A stretch of 64,000 nucleotides of DNA from Gammaproteobacteria bacterium (GTDB taxonomy: Bacteria > Pseudomonadota > Gammaproteobacteria > S012-40), in NCBI GenBank assembly GCA_029881255.1, contig JAOUMY010000004.1:147313-211312 (forward strand), in the 5' to 3' direction. Shown one piece after another: positions 9,611 to 18,123 of the stretch. The position numbers were made by a program, and so were the translations under genes. The first letter of the stretch is position 1, and each line of letters starts with the position of its first letter. The notes beneath the pieces were generated by a model. It ran no database searches. It was given only the letters and a program-made list of their open reading frames with translations, and had not been told where the DNA came from.

Positions 9611-10469
9611 TATTTTCAGGGATTGATCGTTGCCTGGAGGTCTTCAACAGTATTGCGACTAGCCCTAATAGTAACAGACCGCTGGTGAACAAAGCAGAGC
9701 GATGATCACCTGTGGCATAGGCCATTTCCAAGGCCGCATTGGTGCTCAACGTACGAACTGGATCGAAAAGGCTTGTTGGATATTGAATTATATTACCGCA
9801 GACCATGAGTACTGCCATGGTTTCTCCGATTGCTCTTGCCGTTTGCAAGAACATCGCTGAACTTAACGATGGTAGTGAAGATGGGATTAAAACTTGAATC
9901 ACTGTCTGCATTTTCGTTAAACCAAGGGATCTACCGGCTAAATAGAAATGTTCCAGTGTTTGGCGGAACGCCATCATACACATCAGTACCAGACCGGGAA
10001 TTAGCATTGTTGCTAGAACAATACTGCCGGCCGCGAGACTAGTGCCGGGGGATTTGATTTTTAGTAGTGCTGGAACGACGAATATCATTCCCCAAAGGCC
10101 AAACACCACGGACGGAATTCCGCTTAATAACTCAAGTAGACGCGTAACCAGGTGTTGATATACGCCATGAATGTAAAATACAACAAAAATAGAAGAGGCA
10201 AGACTTAGTGGAATGGCGATGAACATAGCGCCAAGAGTAATCACCAATGTGCCCGTCAACATAGGCGCCAGGTTGTACTCCGCTTCAAGCGGAAACCACC
10301 CGCTGGCAGTGAAAAAATGAAAAAGGCCATAGTGTGCAACGCTTGGCCAAGCCTCGATCAAAAGGACTATGACAATGATTGCGATTATCGTAGTAGCAAT
10401 TAGTCCACCTAGTAATTGCGATAGGCGAAAAAACTTGTCAGACAGATGGTACAAAATGAAATTCCTCAA
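9573..10469 (-). CDS. pstC: Phosphate ABC transporter permease PstC
   Basis: Inner-membrane permease of 298 residues. The N-terminal span (LGGLIATTIIAIIVIVLLIEAWP) and a GLWGMIFVVPAL segment are typical, and VLIPSSLPSLSSAMFLQTARAIGETMAVLMV forms the PstB-contacting loop. The frame overlaps the pstS end by 32 bases, so the true start may be slightly downstream and translation is likely coupled to pstS. It works with PstA and the PstS receptor. Confidence 0.93.
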   Translation of the reverse strand: MRNFILYHLSDKFFRLSQLLGGLIATTIIAIIVIVLLIEAWPSVAHYGLFHFFTASGWFPLEAEYNLAPMLTGTLVITLGAMFIAIPLSLASSIFVVFYIHGVYQHLVTRLLELLSGIPSVVFGLWGMIFVVPALLKIKSPGTSLAAGSIVLATMLIPGLVLMCMMAFRQTLEHFYLAGRSLGLTKMQTVIQVLIPSSLPSLSSAMFLQTARAIGETMAVLMVCGNIIQYPTSLFDPVRTLSTNAALEMAYATGDHRSALFTSGLLLLGLVAILLKTSRQRSIPENIACFRSRTRESL

Positions 10470-11265
10470 TCAGACGTTTACCTTGCACACTACTACAAAA
10501 CTCTAAGAATTGTTTTACTGCGGTCGACGGTGAGGGAGAGGCGATAAGATTGAGTTTTCTAACTATTGGAAATTTGCCATTGGCAACATTTTCGGTACTG
10601 GGAATGACACCATCAATCTGTATGGTTTTAATCGGGCTTCCGTTTTTGATATGTGACTCAGCAGTACTGCTGGAAACATAGGCGATGGCATTGGGATTAT
10701 TTACGACGAGCTTAACCGCCTGCTCATTGTCTCCAATGATAGAATCAGGTCGCAATTCGCTGTTTTTAAGTCCAAGGTAGTGTAAGAACACTTCCAGTGT
10801 AGATCGTCCTTCAGCTTTGCTGATGACAGTAATATCACCACTGAATGTAGTCAGGCCGGACCAATCGAGAATCTGTTTTTGATAAATTGCTATTATGGTG
10901 TTCTTGTTTAATGAGGTCAGAGGATTGTTTTTGTGAACAATCATGGTGACGCCATCTTGCGCAATGGTATGGGCGCGGTATGTATCAGTATCTTCCAGAT
11001 GCCGAGAAACCATGCCAATATCTGCTAGTTTCAATTGAACATCGTTAATTCCTCGTGATGATCCGCCGGTTTGTACATCAATGCGAAAATTTGGATGATC
11101 TTGTTCAAACGTCTTTGCCATCACCGATATCATCGGCGCAAGCGTACTCGACCCGCTGATGACAATTTTTTCTCTTGGTGGGGAGGCGTCGAGCGCAGAT
11201 TCACTCTGACAAGCCCCTATCAACAGCCCATACATAAAAACAAAAAATGTCGCTATTCGAGACAT
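10438..11265 (-). CDS. pstS: Phosphate-binding lipoprotein of the Pst transporter
   Basis: Periplasmic phosphate receptor of 275 residues. The N-terminus is a lipoprotein signal ending in LLIGAC, so the mature protein is probably membrane-anchored rather than free as in E. coli. Family landmarks are ISGSSTLAPMI and VQTGGSSRGI, which line the phosphate site, and SKAEGRSTLEVFLHYL. It heads the pstSCAB operon. I found no convincing Pho box in the roughly 140 bases upstream, so PhoB control is assumed from the family and not shown here. Confidence 0.92.
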   Translation of the reverse strand: MSRIATFFVFMYGLLIGACQSESALDASPPREKIVISGSSTLAPMISVMAKTFEQDHPNFRIDVQTGGSSRGINDVQLKLADIGMVSRHLEDTDTYRAHTIAQDGVTMIVHKNNPLTSLNKNTIIAIYQKQILDWSGLTTFSGDITVISKAEGRSTLEVFLHYLGLKNSELRPDSIIGDNEQAVKLVVNNPNAIAYVSSSTAESHIKNGSPIKTIQIDGVIPSTENVANGKFPIVRKLNLIASPSPSTAVKQFLEFCSSVQGKRLIEEFHFVPSV

Positions 11266-11542
11266 ATGTTACCCCCGGTCGCCAAGTTATTAATCAGATG
11301 TAAAATCAATAATTTTGTTACAATAAGTTCCCGTTTTCTTCGTACTGGGAAGTGCGGGTCAAATAGTTGACACGGCAATTCCGAGTCATCAGATAATAAT
11401 CAATGGCATGCTAGCCGTACGGCAGGCCAATAGGCTGCGTAGGAAAAACAGGTTGAACACGAAACATGCTAACCGTGCCACACGTGGTTTCGGGGTAATT
11501 TCACGACTTGGATTTAAAACAAACCCTTTGGGGAATGAGACT

Positions 11543-13003
11543 ATGGATCGAAAGCATCGCCATTTTTCACATCCCAGATCCTTCTTCGAACTCATCATCG
11601 CCGGTTTTTCATTGGTAGCACTTCCACTGATAGTGGCATTGGTTACCGGCGCCTTTTATGTTGACCGGCTGACTAATCAAAGTCAGGAGGCAGTGTACCG
11701 GGCAGTACAGGCGACTCAGATGAGCCGCAGCCTGGTGGAACAGGTTTCGACGATGGAGCGCTATACGCGTCAATATCTGGTGTTGAAAGATAAACAACTG
11801 TTAAACCTTTACGCTGAACGGCATCAAGTTTATGCAGAAACGTCAGTAAAATTGACGCCTTTATTTCTTGATGACTCATTGAAACAGCGGCTCAATATGT
11901 TGAACGATATGGAAAGGCGTCTATACGACCGATTTATGGGCGATGAGCGGGAGCAATTTGATGATAATGACTCAATTGCCTTGACTGAGTTAGCTCAGAT
12001 TCTATTACGCGACAGTAATCTTTTGATCGATAGCGAAATGGCCATCATGCATGATATGTCAGAGCAGGCCAGACGAATTATTTATTGGGAACTATTGGCC
12101 GTTGTTCCCGGCGCGGTAATATTTATCATAGTGTTCGTTATCTTATTGTCTCGTCCGGTTCGCCAGATAGATGCTGCGATAAGACGCCTGGGGGCAGGGG
12201 AGTTCGATACCGAAATTGCAGTAAAGGGCCCGAGAGATATTGAATATTTAGGTGAGCGACTCGAGTGGTTGCGTCTGCGTCTCAAATATTTGGAAGAAAA
12301 AAAGGTCAAATTTCTGCATTACGTTTCTCACGAGCTTAAAACCCCACTCACTTCAATTCGAGAAAGCGCAGAACTGTTGTCAGAAGGCGTCATTGGCCCA
12401 CTGACCAACCATCAGCAGGAAGTCACCGGGATACTGAAGAAAAGTAGCGTCAATCTTCAGAAAATGATTGAGAAGCTTCTGAATTTTAACCTACCAGGTC
12501 AGGCGTCACTGACCTCGGGTTCGTCTGAAGTGCATATGGCAAAACTGGTAGAAACCGTGGTGGCGGATCATAAAGCTGTCGTCATGACCAAACAGTTAAA
12601 GCTGGAAACTCGTTGTAGCGAGGTTTCTATTCATGGTGACGAAGAACAATTGCGAGCCGTTCTGGATAATTTATTGTCAAACGCAATCAAATACACTCCG
12701 GACGGTGGAGCCATCAATCTGGAAATGGGGTCCAGGGGGAATAATTTGATACTGGACGTAAGGGACACCGGTCCAGGCATCAAGGCAGAAGAACGAGAAA
12801 AGGTCTTTGAGGCCTTTTATAGAGGAGATAGCGCTGGTAAGGGGCTGATTCGCGGTAGCGGCCTGGGGCTTTCCATAGTTAGAGAATTTGTGGAAAACCA
12901 CAATGGTTCAATAGAGGTGGTAGGTGAAGAAGGCCACGGCGCGCATTTCAGAGTGGTGTTGCCAATGAAGGTGGAAGAAGAGGAGTTAGCATGGGCCGTG
13001 TAG
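11543..13003 (+). CDS. glrK: Sensor histidine kinase, GlrK/QseE type
   Basis: Membrane histidine kinase of 486 residues. The chosen ATG (MDRKHRHF) has GGGGAATGAGA just upstream; an open frame extends back to 11408 but that region looks non-coding. Spans lie at about residues 16-40 and 177-198 and bracket a helical periplasmic domain. HAMP follows, then HisKA with phosphoacceptor His263 in YVSHELKTPLTS, then an HATPase domain (DNLLSNAIKY, DTGPGI, GSGLGLSIV). The downstream lipoprotein and sigma54 regulator match the enterobacterial glrK-qseG-glrR operon, where the system responds to envelope stress. Confidence 0.92.
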   Translation: MDRKHRHFSHPRSFFELIIAGFSLVALPLIVALVTGAFYVDRLTNQSQEAVYRAVQATQMSRSLVEQVSTMERYTRQYLVLKDKQLLNLYAERHQVYAETSVKLTPLFLDDSLKQRLNMLNDMERRLYDRFMGDEREQFDDNDSIALTELAQILLRDSNLLIDSEMAIMHDMSEQARRIIYWELLAVVPGAVIFIIVFVILLSRPVRQIDAAIRRLGAGEFDTEIAVKGPRDIEYLGERLEWLRLRLKYLEEKKVKFLHYVSHELKTPLTSIRESAELLSEGVIGPLTNHQQEVTGILKKSSVNLQKMIEKLLNFNLPGQASLTSGSSEVHMAKLVETVVADHKAVVMTKQLKLETRCSEVSIHGDEEQLRAVLDNLLSNAIKYTPDGGAINLEMGSRGNNLILDVRDTGPGIKAEEREKVFEAFYRGDSAGKGLIRGSGLGLSIVREFVENHNGSIEVVGEEGHGAHFRVVLPMKVEEEELAWAV

Positions 13004-13584
13004 TTGGTGCATTGATTGTGGTTTGTTTCTTGCTGAGTAGTTGTAGCGCGTTAAACTGGGTCAAGGACGGGGCCCAACGTGACTCCACCAGCAAGGAACT
13101 GGATATCCCGGAACAGAAGGAACAAGAGGATATCGCATTAGGCAGTGAAGCAATGACTGCGCAGGAGTTACTAGCGCTTTACGAAGGCTTGTATAAAGCG
13201 CCGAGTAAGGAAATTAAGCAACACAGGGAACTGGCCAAAGAACAGTTTCGGGAGCATGAGACCCTGGATAAGGGTATCGAATATGTGCTTATTCTCATTT
13301 TATCCGGGAGAACCGAAGATTTGGCCGAAGCCCGTTCTGTTGTCAAATCACTACAGAAGTCCAAAAGCGTAAAGCCGGGAGACGGCTATATCGCGTTGGT
13401 TGAGCTTCTGGGGCAGATCACCTTACATCGCGTACATGCGGCTGAGAGAATCGGTAGATTGGAAAAGCGGCTGGAGAAGCGTGAGTCTGAGCTGGAAACG
13501 ATTAAAGAACAGTTGAATGCGTTGAAATCTATCGACAAAAATATTCACGAACGAGAAGTAGGTACTATACATGATGGAAGATAA
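12991..13584 (+). CDS. qseG: QseG-like lipoprotein of the glrK-glrR operon
   Basis: 197-residue lipoprotein with signal peptide and lipobox LLSSC (Cys near residue 18), then a mostly helical, charged body with a predicted coiled coil over residues 150-185 (RIGRLEKRLEKRESELETIK). In E. coli QseG is an outer-membrane lipoprotein that contacts the QseE/GlrK kinase. The sequence is poorly conserved, so the assignment rests on position: it overlaps the kinase stop by 13 bases and the glrR start by 14 bases. RBS GAGGAG precedes the ATG. Confidence 0.78.
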   Translation: MGRVVGALIVVCFLLSSCSALNWVKDGAQRDSTSKELDIPEQKEQEDIALGSEAMTAQELLALYEGLYKAPSKEIKQHRELAKEQFREHETLDKGIEYVLILILSGRTEDLAEARSVVKSLQKSKSVKPGDGYIALVELLGQITLHRVHAAERIGRLEKRLEKRESELETIKEQLNALKSIDKNIHEREVGTIHDGR

Positions 13585-15010
13585 TCGCTTGAAAAACAAG
13601 ACGATTTTAATTGTGGACGATGAAGAGGATATTTTACGCCTACTGTCCATGCGTTTAGAGGCATCGGGATACGATGTCGTTGCTGCAGAAAGTGGTGAAC
13701 AGGCCCTGGTTCAGGTGTCGTTGAAGCGTCCCGCTGTGGTGATTACCGATCTGCGCATGGAAGGTATGGACGGAATGGCGCTGTTCAACGCCATCCATAA
13801 GGTAAATTCTGCTTTGCCGGTAATTATACTCACCGCACACGGAACCATACCCGATGCCATCGAAGCGACCAAGCAAGGCGTGTTTAGCTATTTAACCAAA
13901 CCTTTCGATAGCAAACAGCTACTGACTCAAATCGAAAAAGCCCTGAGTATCAGTTCAAATACCCACGCCGATGACGATTACGAAGACAACCCCAGTGAAT
14001 GGCGTTCTGAAGTCATCTCCCGTAGCCCTGTTATGGAGGAACTGCTGAGTCAGGCAGCCTTAGTGGCAAAAGGGGACGCCAGTGTCTTTATACATGGCGA
14101 GAGCGGTACGGGTAAGGAATTGTTGGCCAAGGCAATACACAAGGCCAGCTCACGACGGGATCACCCGTTTATTGCTGTAAATTGCGCAGCAATACCAGAA
14201 CATTTGCTGGAGTCTGAACTATTTGGTCACACTAAAGGTGCATTTACCGGGGCGGCCAGCAGTTATGAAGGACTTTTTCAGGCAGCTCACAAAGGCTCAA
14301 TTTTTCTGGACGAAATCGGTGATATGCCTTTGACCTTACAAGTCAAACTACTAAGGGTTCTACAGGAGCGTCAGGTAAGGCCGGTTGGTTCGACTAAGAG
14401 TGTCGATGTGGATGTCCGTATTATTTCGGCAACACACTGTGATATTGACAAAGAAATGAACCTGGGGAATTTTCGCGAGGATTTATATTACCGTTTGAAC
14501 GTGGTCAACCTGGAATTACCGCGGTTAACCGACAGAAGGCAGGATATTCCGTTATTGGCCAATCACTTTCTCGAAGATTTGGTAAAACGTCAGAAGAAGA
14601 AGGTAAAGGCTTTCGCACCTGAGGCAATGGAAATGCTCATGACGGCTCCCTGGCCGGGAAATATTCGCCAATTAAAGAATGTGGTTGAACAAAGTTTTGC
14701 GCTGTGTACAACGCCTATCATTCCGGCAAGGCTGGTGCTGAAGGCTTTACGTGGAAAGTCAGGCGAGATTATGCCTCTTACTGAGGCCAAGAGGCGGTTT
14801 GAGCATGATTATCTGTTGAAACTTTTGCAGTTGACCAGTGGCAACGTCAGTCAAGCGGCGCGTTTAGCCAATCGCAATCGCACCGAGTTTTATAAGCTTT
14901 TACATAGACATCATCTGAATCCTGCGGAGTTCAAGCTAGCACGTTCTCGTACTGTTCAAGAAACAGAAAAAACAGAACCATCTCAAAAGCCGCAAGTAGC
15001 GCTAGTCTAA
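13571..15010 (+). CDS. glrR: Sigma54-dependent response regulator, GlrR/QseF type
   Basis: 479-residue activator with an N-terminal receiver (phosphoacceptor Asp60 in VVITDLRM), a central AAA+ domain (Walker A GESGTGKE, the sigma54-contact loop GAFTGA, Walker B IFLDEIGD) and a C-terminal Fis-type helix-turn-helix (NVSQAARLANRNRTEFYKLL). It should activate sigma54 promoters after phosphorylation by the adjacent kinase. In E. coli the regulon includes glmY and rpoE. The C-terminal tail is rich in E, K and P. Possible target sequences just downstream are listed separately. Confidence 0.94.
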   Translation: MMEDNRLKNKTILIVDDEEDILRLLSMRLEASGYDVVAAESGEQALVQVSLKRPAVVITDLRMEGMDGMALFNAIHKVNSALPVIILTAHGTIPDAIEATKQGVFSYLTKPFDSKQLLTQIEKALSISSNTHADDDYEDNPSEWRSEVISRSPVMEELLSQAALVAKGDASVFIHGESGTGKELLAKAIHKASSRRDHPFIAVNCAAIPEHLLESELFGHTKGAFTGAASSYEGLFQAAHKGSIFLDEIGDMPLTLQVKLLRVLQERQVRPVGSTKSVDVDVRIISATHCDIDKEMNLGNFREDLYYRLNVVNLELPRLTDRRQDIPLLANHFLEDLVKRQKKKVKAFAPEAMEMLMTAPWPGNIRQLKNVVEQSFALCTTPIIPARLVLKALRGKSGEIMPLTEAKRRFEHDYLLKLLQLTSGNVSQAARLANRNRTEFYKLLHRHHLNPAEFKLARSRTVQETEKTEPSQKPQVALV

Positions 15011-15014
15011 TAGA

Positions 15015-15057
15015 GTCGTGGCGTAGAGCATGTGCGACATGTATCTTCGCCACGACA
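15015..15057. repeat. Inverted repeat downstream of glrR, overlapping a GlrR-like half-site pair
   Basis: Nine-base arms GTCGTGGCG (15015-15023) and CGCCACGAC (15048-15056) form a perfect stem, with a smaller CATGT/ACATG hairpin nested in the loop. No T-run follows directly, so it is a poor intrinsic terminator. The right half also reads TGTA-N10-GACA (15040-15057), one mismatch from the reported E. coli GlrR site TGTC-N10-GACA. Either a stem or a binding site would explain it. Confidence 0.4.
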
Positions 15058-15141
15058 TCTCAAGCCTTTTTACCTGTAGTGATTCAGTCTATCTTTGTTG
15101 TGATCCATGTATCTGCTTGTATTAATAGGAAATAATAAAGT

Positions 15142-15157
15142 TGGTCTGGTTTTTGTA
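15142..15157 (+). promoter_or_regulatory. Weak sigma54-like promoter candidate
   Basis: TGGTCTGGTTTTTGTA keeps TGG and TTG at the right spacing for a -24/-12 element, but GT replaces the usual GC and the CAC of the -24 box is absent. It lies about 85 bases after the GlrR-like half-site pair and upstream of the small ORF at 15454. Speculative. Confidence 0.22.
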
Positions 15158-15453
15158 ATAAATAAACTAGCATCATTAGGAATCGGTGATGCGAAGGCCT
15201 TTGACAATTCATTATTCAAGGATTGAAGTTTTTAGAGGCGTTATTCCCCGGACTTTCGAGGAATGGGAGGTGCCAAGGACGGTCTCCCGAAGGCTTCCCA
15301 AAATTGGGACTAAAGGTCTGACGATTTGTGACGAAAGTTTACATAGTCGCTGAACGAATTTGAACACATGGGTTGAGCAGGGACGTCACTCACGAGATAG
15401 CGATCGAAAGATCATGGACACAGTTTAATAGTATTCGGTTTGGAGCAGTTGAG

Positions 15454-15531
15454 ATGAAAGTTCTTGTAGGTACTGTCATTATCGGTGTAACGATGTTCTA
15501 TGTAGCCAGTTACGCCTCTATTATTGGTTAA
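15454..15531 (+). CDS. Putative 25-residue membrane miniprotein
   Basis: Short ORF encoding 25 residues, beginning MKVLVGTVIIGVTMFYVASY and ending in a small polar tail; nearly the whole chain is one hydrophobic span. GGAG lies 8 bases upstream of the ATG, an ideal spacing, and a strong terminator follows 44 bases after the stop. No homologue is known to me. Located after the sigma54 regulator glrR, so it might belong to that regulon, but this is inference. Confidence 0.5.
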   Translation: MKVLVGTVIIGVTMFYVASYASIIG

Positions 15532-15574
15532 TTACGATTTTCGCACTACGTTTCTCTGTTATACTCCTCAGAAC

Positions 15575-15600
15575 GCCCCTTTTTAAGGGGCTTTTTTTTT
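15575..15600 (+). terminator. Intrinsic terminator
   Basis: Stem GCCCCTT/AAGGGGC with a TTT loop (15575-15591), followed directly by nine Ts. It closes a transcript entering from 15011-15531, which contains only the 25-residue ORF. Confidence 0.88.
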
Positions 15601-15641
15601 GCCAAAATACGTACATGTTTTTATTGAGTTTAGGAAGACGT

Positions 15642-15992
15642 ATGTCATTTACTATCTATCATAATCCGCGTTGCAGCAAATCGCGTGAAACTTTGCAATT
15701 GCTACGTGATAAAGAAGTCGAGCCAACAATAATCGAATATTTAGTGGCCCCGCCAACAGTGGAAGAGCTGCGACACATTGTTTCACTCCTGGGTATCAAG
15801 CCTCGCGCATTGTTGCGGACAGGAGAAGATGAATATAAAGAAGCGGGTCTGGATGATATGAGCTTGAGTGATGAGGTCATTCTGGAAAAAATGGTCGTAT
15901 ATCCCAGGGTTATTGAAAGGCCCATCGTTATTAAAGACGGCAAGCAAGCCGTAATTGGTCGGCCTCCCAAGCTGGTAGCGTCGTTACTGTAA
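15642..15992 (+). CDS. ArsC-family (glutaredoxin-dependent type) arsenate reductase-like protein
   Basis: 116-residue thioredoxin-fold protein. The start at MSFTIYHN is favoured over an earlier ATG at 15615 because AGGAAG lies just upstream. The N-terminal HNPRCSKSRETL holds the catalytic cysteine of the ArsC family, and the C-terminal YPRVIERPIVIKDGKQAVIGRPP is characteristic of the YfgD-like branch. Those proteins are often outside ars operons and their physiological substrate is uncertain. No arsB or arsR is nearby, so an arsenic role is not supported by context. Confidence 0.88.
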   Translation: MSFTIYHNPRCSKSRETLQLLRDKEVEPTIIEYLVAPPTVEELRHIVSLLGIKPRALLRTGEDEYKEAGLDDMSLSDEVILEKMVVYPRVIERPIVIKDGKQAVIGRPPKLVASLL

Positions 15993-16006
15993 ACTAGTCT
16001 CTATTT

Positions 16007-17899
16007 CTAATTACAGGGATAGTGGCAGATGGGATTTAGCGCATTACCGAGAACACGTGTCGTATTCTGGTCAATGACGGCTTCGGAGTTTTCTGATACC
16101 CAGATACCGTAACCTATGCTATCAGTTATTTCACTATTTTGAATTTTTACATAGGATTGAACCGTGCTGTTTGAGCGCTCAGGTTCTACAGTGATATTTG
16201 CCGCATTGTTCACAGATTGGATTCCTATGTAGTCAGACATTTCACCACCGTATTTCACAACGACATTGTCCAACAAATTTTTTCGGTCATCAGAATTGCG
16301 AAATCTAATACCAGACCAAGCTTGCGGAAAAGATATTCCGTCACCGTAGTTTTCTATTCGTGTAAAGGTAATCGGATTATTTGATGAGCCTTTCGCTTGA
16401 AGTTGTGAGCTTTGACCACGAACGAGAAACAATTTCCTTGGCGCAATCTCAATAGTTACGCCCGCATCAATTGTAGCTCGACCTTCAATTCTAATATCGC
16501 TCATAGATCGATACCTGATGTTAGCTGCAGTCCAATGATCTAATGTCTGGTCTGATTGCAAAACACTGGGCGTAATCAGTATGTGGTCATTGCCATTTCC
16601 TTCAAGATTTGACGTGAGCGATACCGTGTTTGCTTTGGAAAGCGGTAAAATCATAGCCCCTTTTGCGTTGCCGAAAATTCGGTTATTTTCAAAATTGAGC
16701 AAATTACCTTTGCTTTCTAAAATAATTCCGTAGCCATCTGAAAAACTAAACTCTGAATTAGAAACTTTTAGCATGGTTATACTGTCAACATTGGAGCCAA
16801 GAACGTGTAAACCTGTGGTATTTACGACTTCTTTATACGAATTTAGGATCTGTTTCCCACCATATTCGAGCCGTACATAGTCAAGTTGATTGGACTCTGA
16901 AGAACTGCCATCAATCGTTACACCTCGCCATCCGCCAGGGGTGCTGGTGGCTGATGTTAATACGATAGGTTGGTTTTTATTTCCGCGCGCGCTAAAAGAT
17001 GCCCGTTCTCCTAAGACAGCTAATCCCGCGCCATCATCAAAGCGCACGGTTACACCAGGTTCTATCGTTAAGTTTGTATATACTTTAATCAGCTCATTCA
17101 CAAAATAGGAAGTGCCCTGGTGTTTGGGCCAGTAGGCAAATTGCGACGTGACTCGTATATCAGGATCGCCCAACTTATCACCTGTGACCACAATATAATC
17201 ATAGAAGTTGTTCTTCATTTGATTAGATGTTTCAACAAGGTTGAGTTTTGCGGCATCGACTGACAGTGGCGCATCACGCCCTTCATGAATCAGGTTATTC
17301 CGAAATTCGGTTATAAAACTGTGCTTTCCGATGTATACGCCGAGACCGCCGCTGTACTCAATCCGATTATTGCTCAGCGATACAAAGGGCTGAACCTGCA
17401 TGTCTTCCATGTCTGCCGGACCTGAAACCACAACTGAGGTGGAAACGCCAGCAGGTGCATCAAATGGCTTTCCACCAGCGTACTGGATTATGGCATTACG
17501 AATAAAGCTACTTCCAGTACCCTGGTGATGGAAACGTATACCTTGCCAGTAACCCGCCTGATCAATCATCCCAGTAAATTTGATGGGATTGTTCGGTTCA
17601 CCACTGGCAAATAAGTCACCACCATTCAAAGTAAGTGCGGCGTCAGCATCGAATTTAATTACGGTATTGGGGGCAATATTTAACGAACCGCCGGCAGCGA
17701 CATATAAATGGTTGCGTATTCGATAACAACCTGAGCTTAGAATGACAGGGCTGGTAATATTATTTTTTGGGGCTTCAATTTCCTGCAGGGTGTCACATTT
17801 AACAGTTGTGTCTCCCACCGGTCCAGTTGGCGGTTGACCACCCCCACAACTGGCTAGCGAAAAAAGAGCGAGCGAAAATAACGTGACTCTTACGTACAA
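16007..17899 (-). CDS. Large lipoprotein with right-handed beta-helix repeats
   Basis: 630-residue secreted lipoprotein: signal peptide with lipobox LFSLASC and a glycine-rich linker, then repeated strands typical of parallel beta-helices. Recurrent motifs such as GGSLNIAPNTVIKFDADAAL, YTNLTIEPGVTVRFDDGAGL and GRATIDAGVTIEIAPRKL mark at least three homologous blocks of about 170-210 residues, each with a partner YXXGGK/E strand (IIQYAGGKPF, RLEYGGKQIL, VVKYGGEMSD). Such folds commonly bind or cleave polysaccharide, but I see no catalytic signature. The C-terminal CHYPC could form a disulfide. Monocistronic; function unknown. Confidence 0.82.
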   Translation of the reverse strand: MYVRVTLFSLALFSLASCGGGQPPTGPVGDTTVKCDTLQEIEAPKNNITSPVILSSGCYRIRNHLYVAAGGSLNIAPNTVIKFDADAALTLNGGDLFASGEPNNPIKFTGMIDQAGYWQGIRFHHQGTGSSFIRNAIIQYAGGKPFDAPAGVSTSVVVSGPADMEDMQVQPFVSLSNNRIEYSGGLGVYIGKHSFITEFRNNLIHEGRDAPLSVDAAKLNLVETSNQMKNNFYDYIVVTGDKLGDPDIRVTSQFAYWPKHQGTSYFVNELIKVYTNLTIEPGVTVRFDDGAGLAVLGERASFSARGNKNQPIVLTSATSTPGGWRGVTIDGSSSESNQLDYVRLEYGGKQILNSYKEVVNTTGLHVLGSNVDSITMLKVSNSEFSFSDGYGIILESKGNLLNFENNRIFGNAKGAMILPLSKANTVSLTSNLEGNGNDHILITPSVLQSDQTLDHWTAANIRYRSMSDIRIEGRATIDAGVTIEIAPRKLFLVRGQSSQLQAKGSSNNPITFTRIENYGDGISFPQAWSGIRFRNSDDRKNLLDNVVVKYGGEMSDYIGIQSVNNAANITVEPERSNSTVQSYVKIQNSEITDSIGYGIWVSENSEAVIDQNTTRVLGNALNPICHYPCN

Positions 17900-18123
17900 G
17901 ATATTACCCCTTATTTCCTGTCCCCATGCTGCCTTGACTTTGTGTAAGGCGGTCTTTATTTTTCAGATGTTTATAGTGTAATGGCGTTAAATAAAACTTA
18001 ATTGTAGTGATTGGCTTATAGACACCATACATGCGAATACTTGCTTTCTCAGTTATTGTGCCATTGTTCGGCGTTCATGGGGAAGGGTTCTCCCGATTAT
18101 TAGCTAAATGAGATTTTTAGAAT

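Larger units (their letters stand above)
15011..15641. other. Gene-poor 631-base interval after glrR
   Basis: It holds the inverted repeat, a weak sigma54-like element, a short hairpin GCATCA...TGATGC near 15170-15192, a G-rich structured stretch at about 15245-15330 that I could not match to any riboswitch, the 25-residue ORF at 15454 and an intrinsic terminator at 15575. The presence of a terminator without a conventional gene suggests a small transcript. Confidence 0.5.

Noticed and set aside
11266-11407. Possible Pho box upstream of pstS
   Set aside because: The best match (TTGTAAC-AAAA-TTATTGA on the minus strand) agrees at too few positions to claim.
15241-15335. G-rich structured stretch resembling a riboswitch
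   Set aside because: I compared it by eye with c-di-GMP, preQ1 and cobalamin types and found no conserved core. A covariance-model search would be decisive.
15642-15992. Arsenic-resistance operon
   Set aside because: Only the ArsC-fold gene is present, with no arsR, arsB or acr3; it belongs to the branch commonly found outside ars operons.
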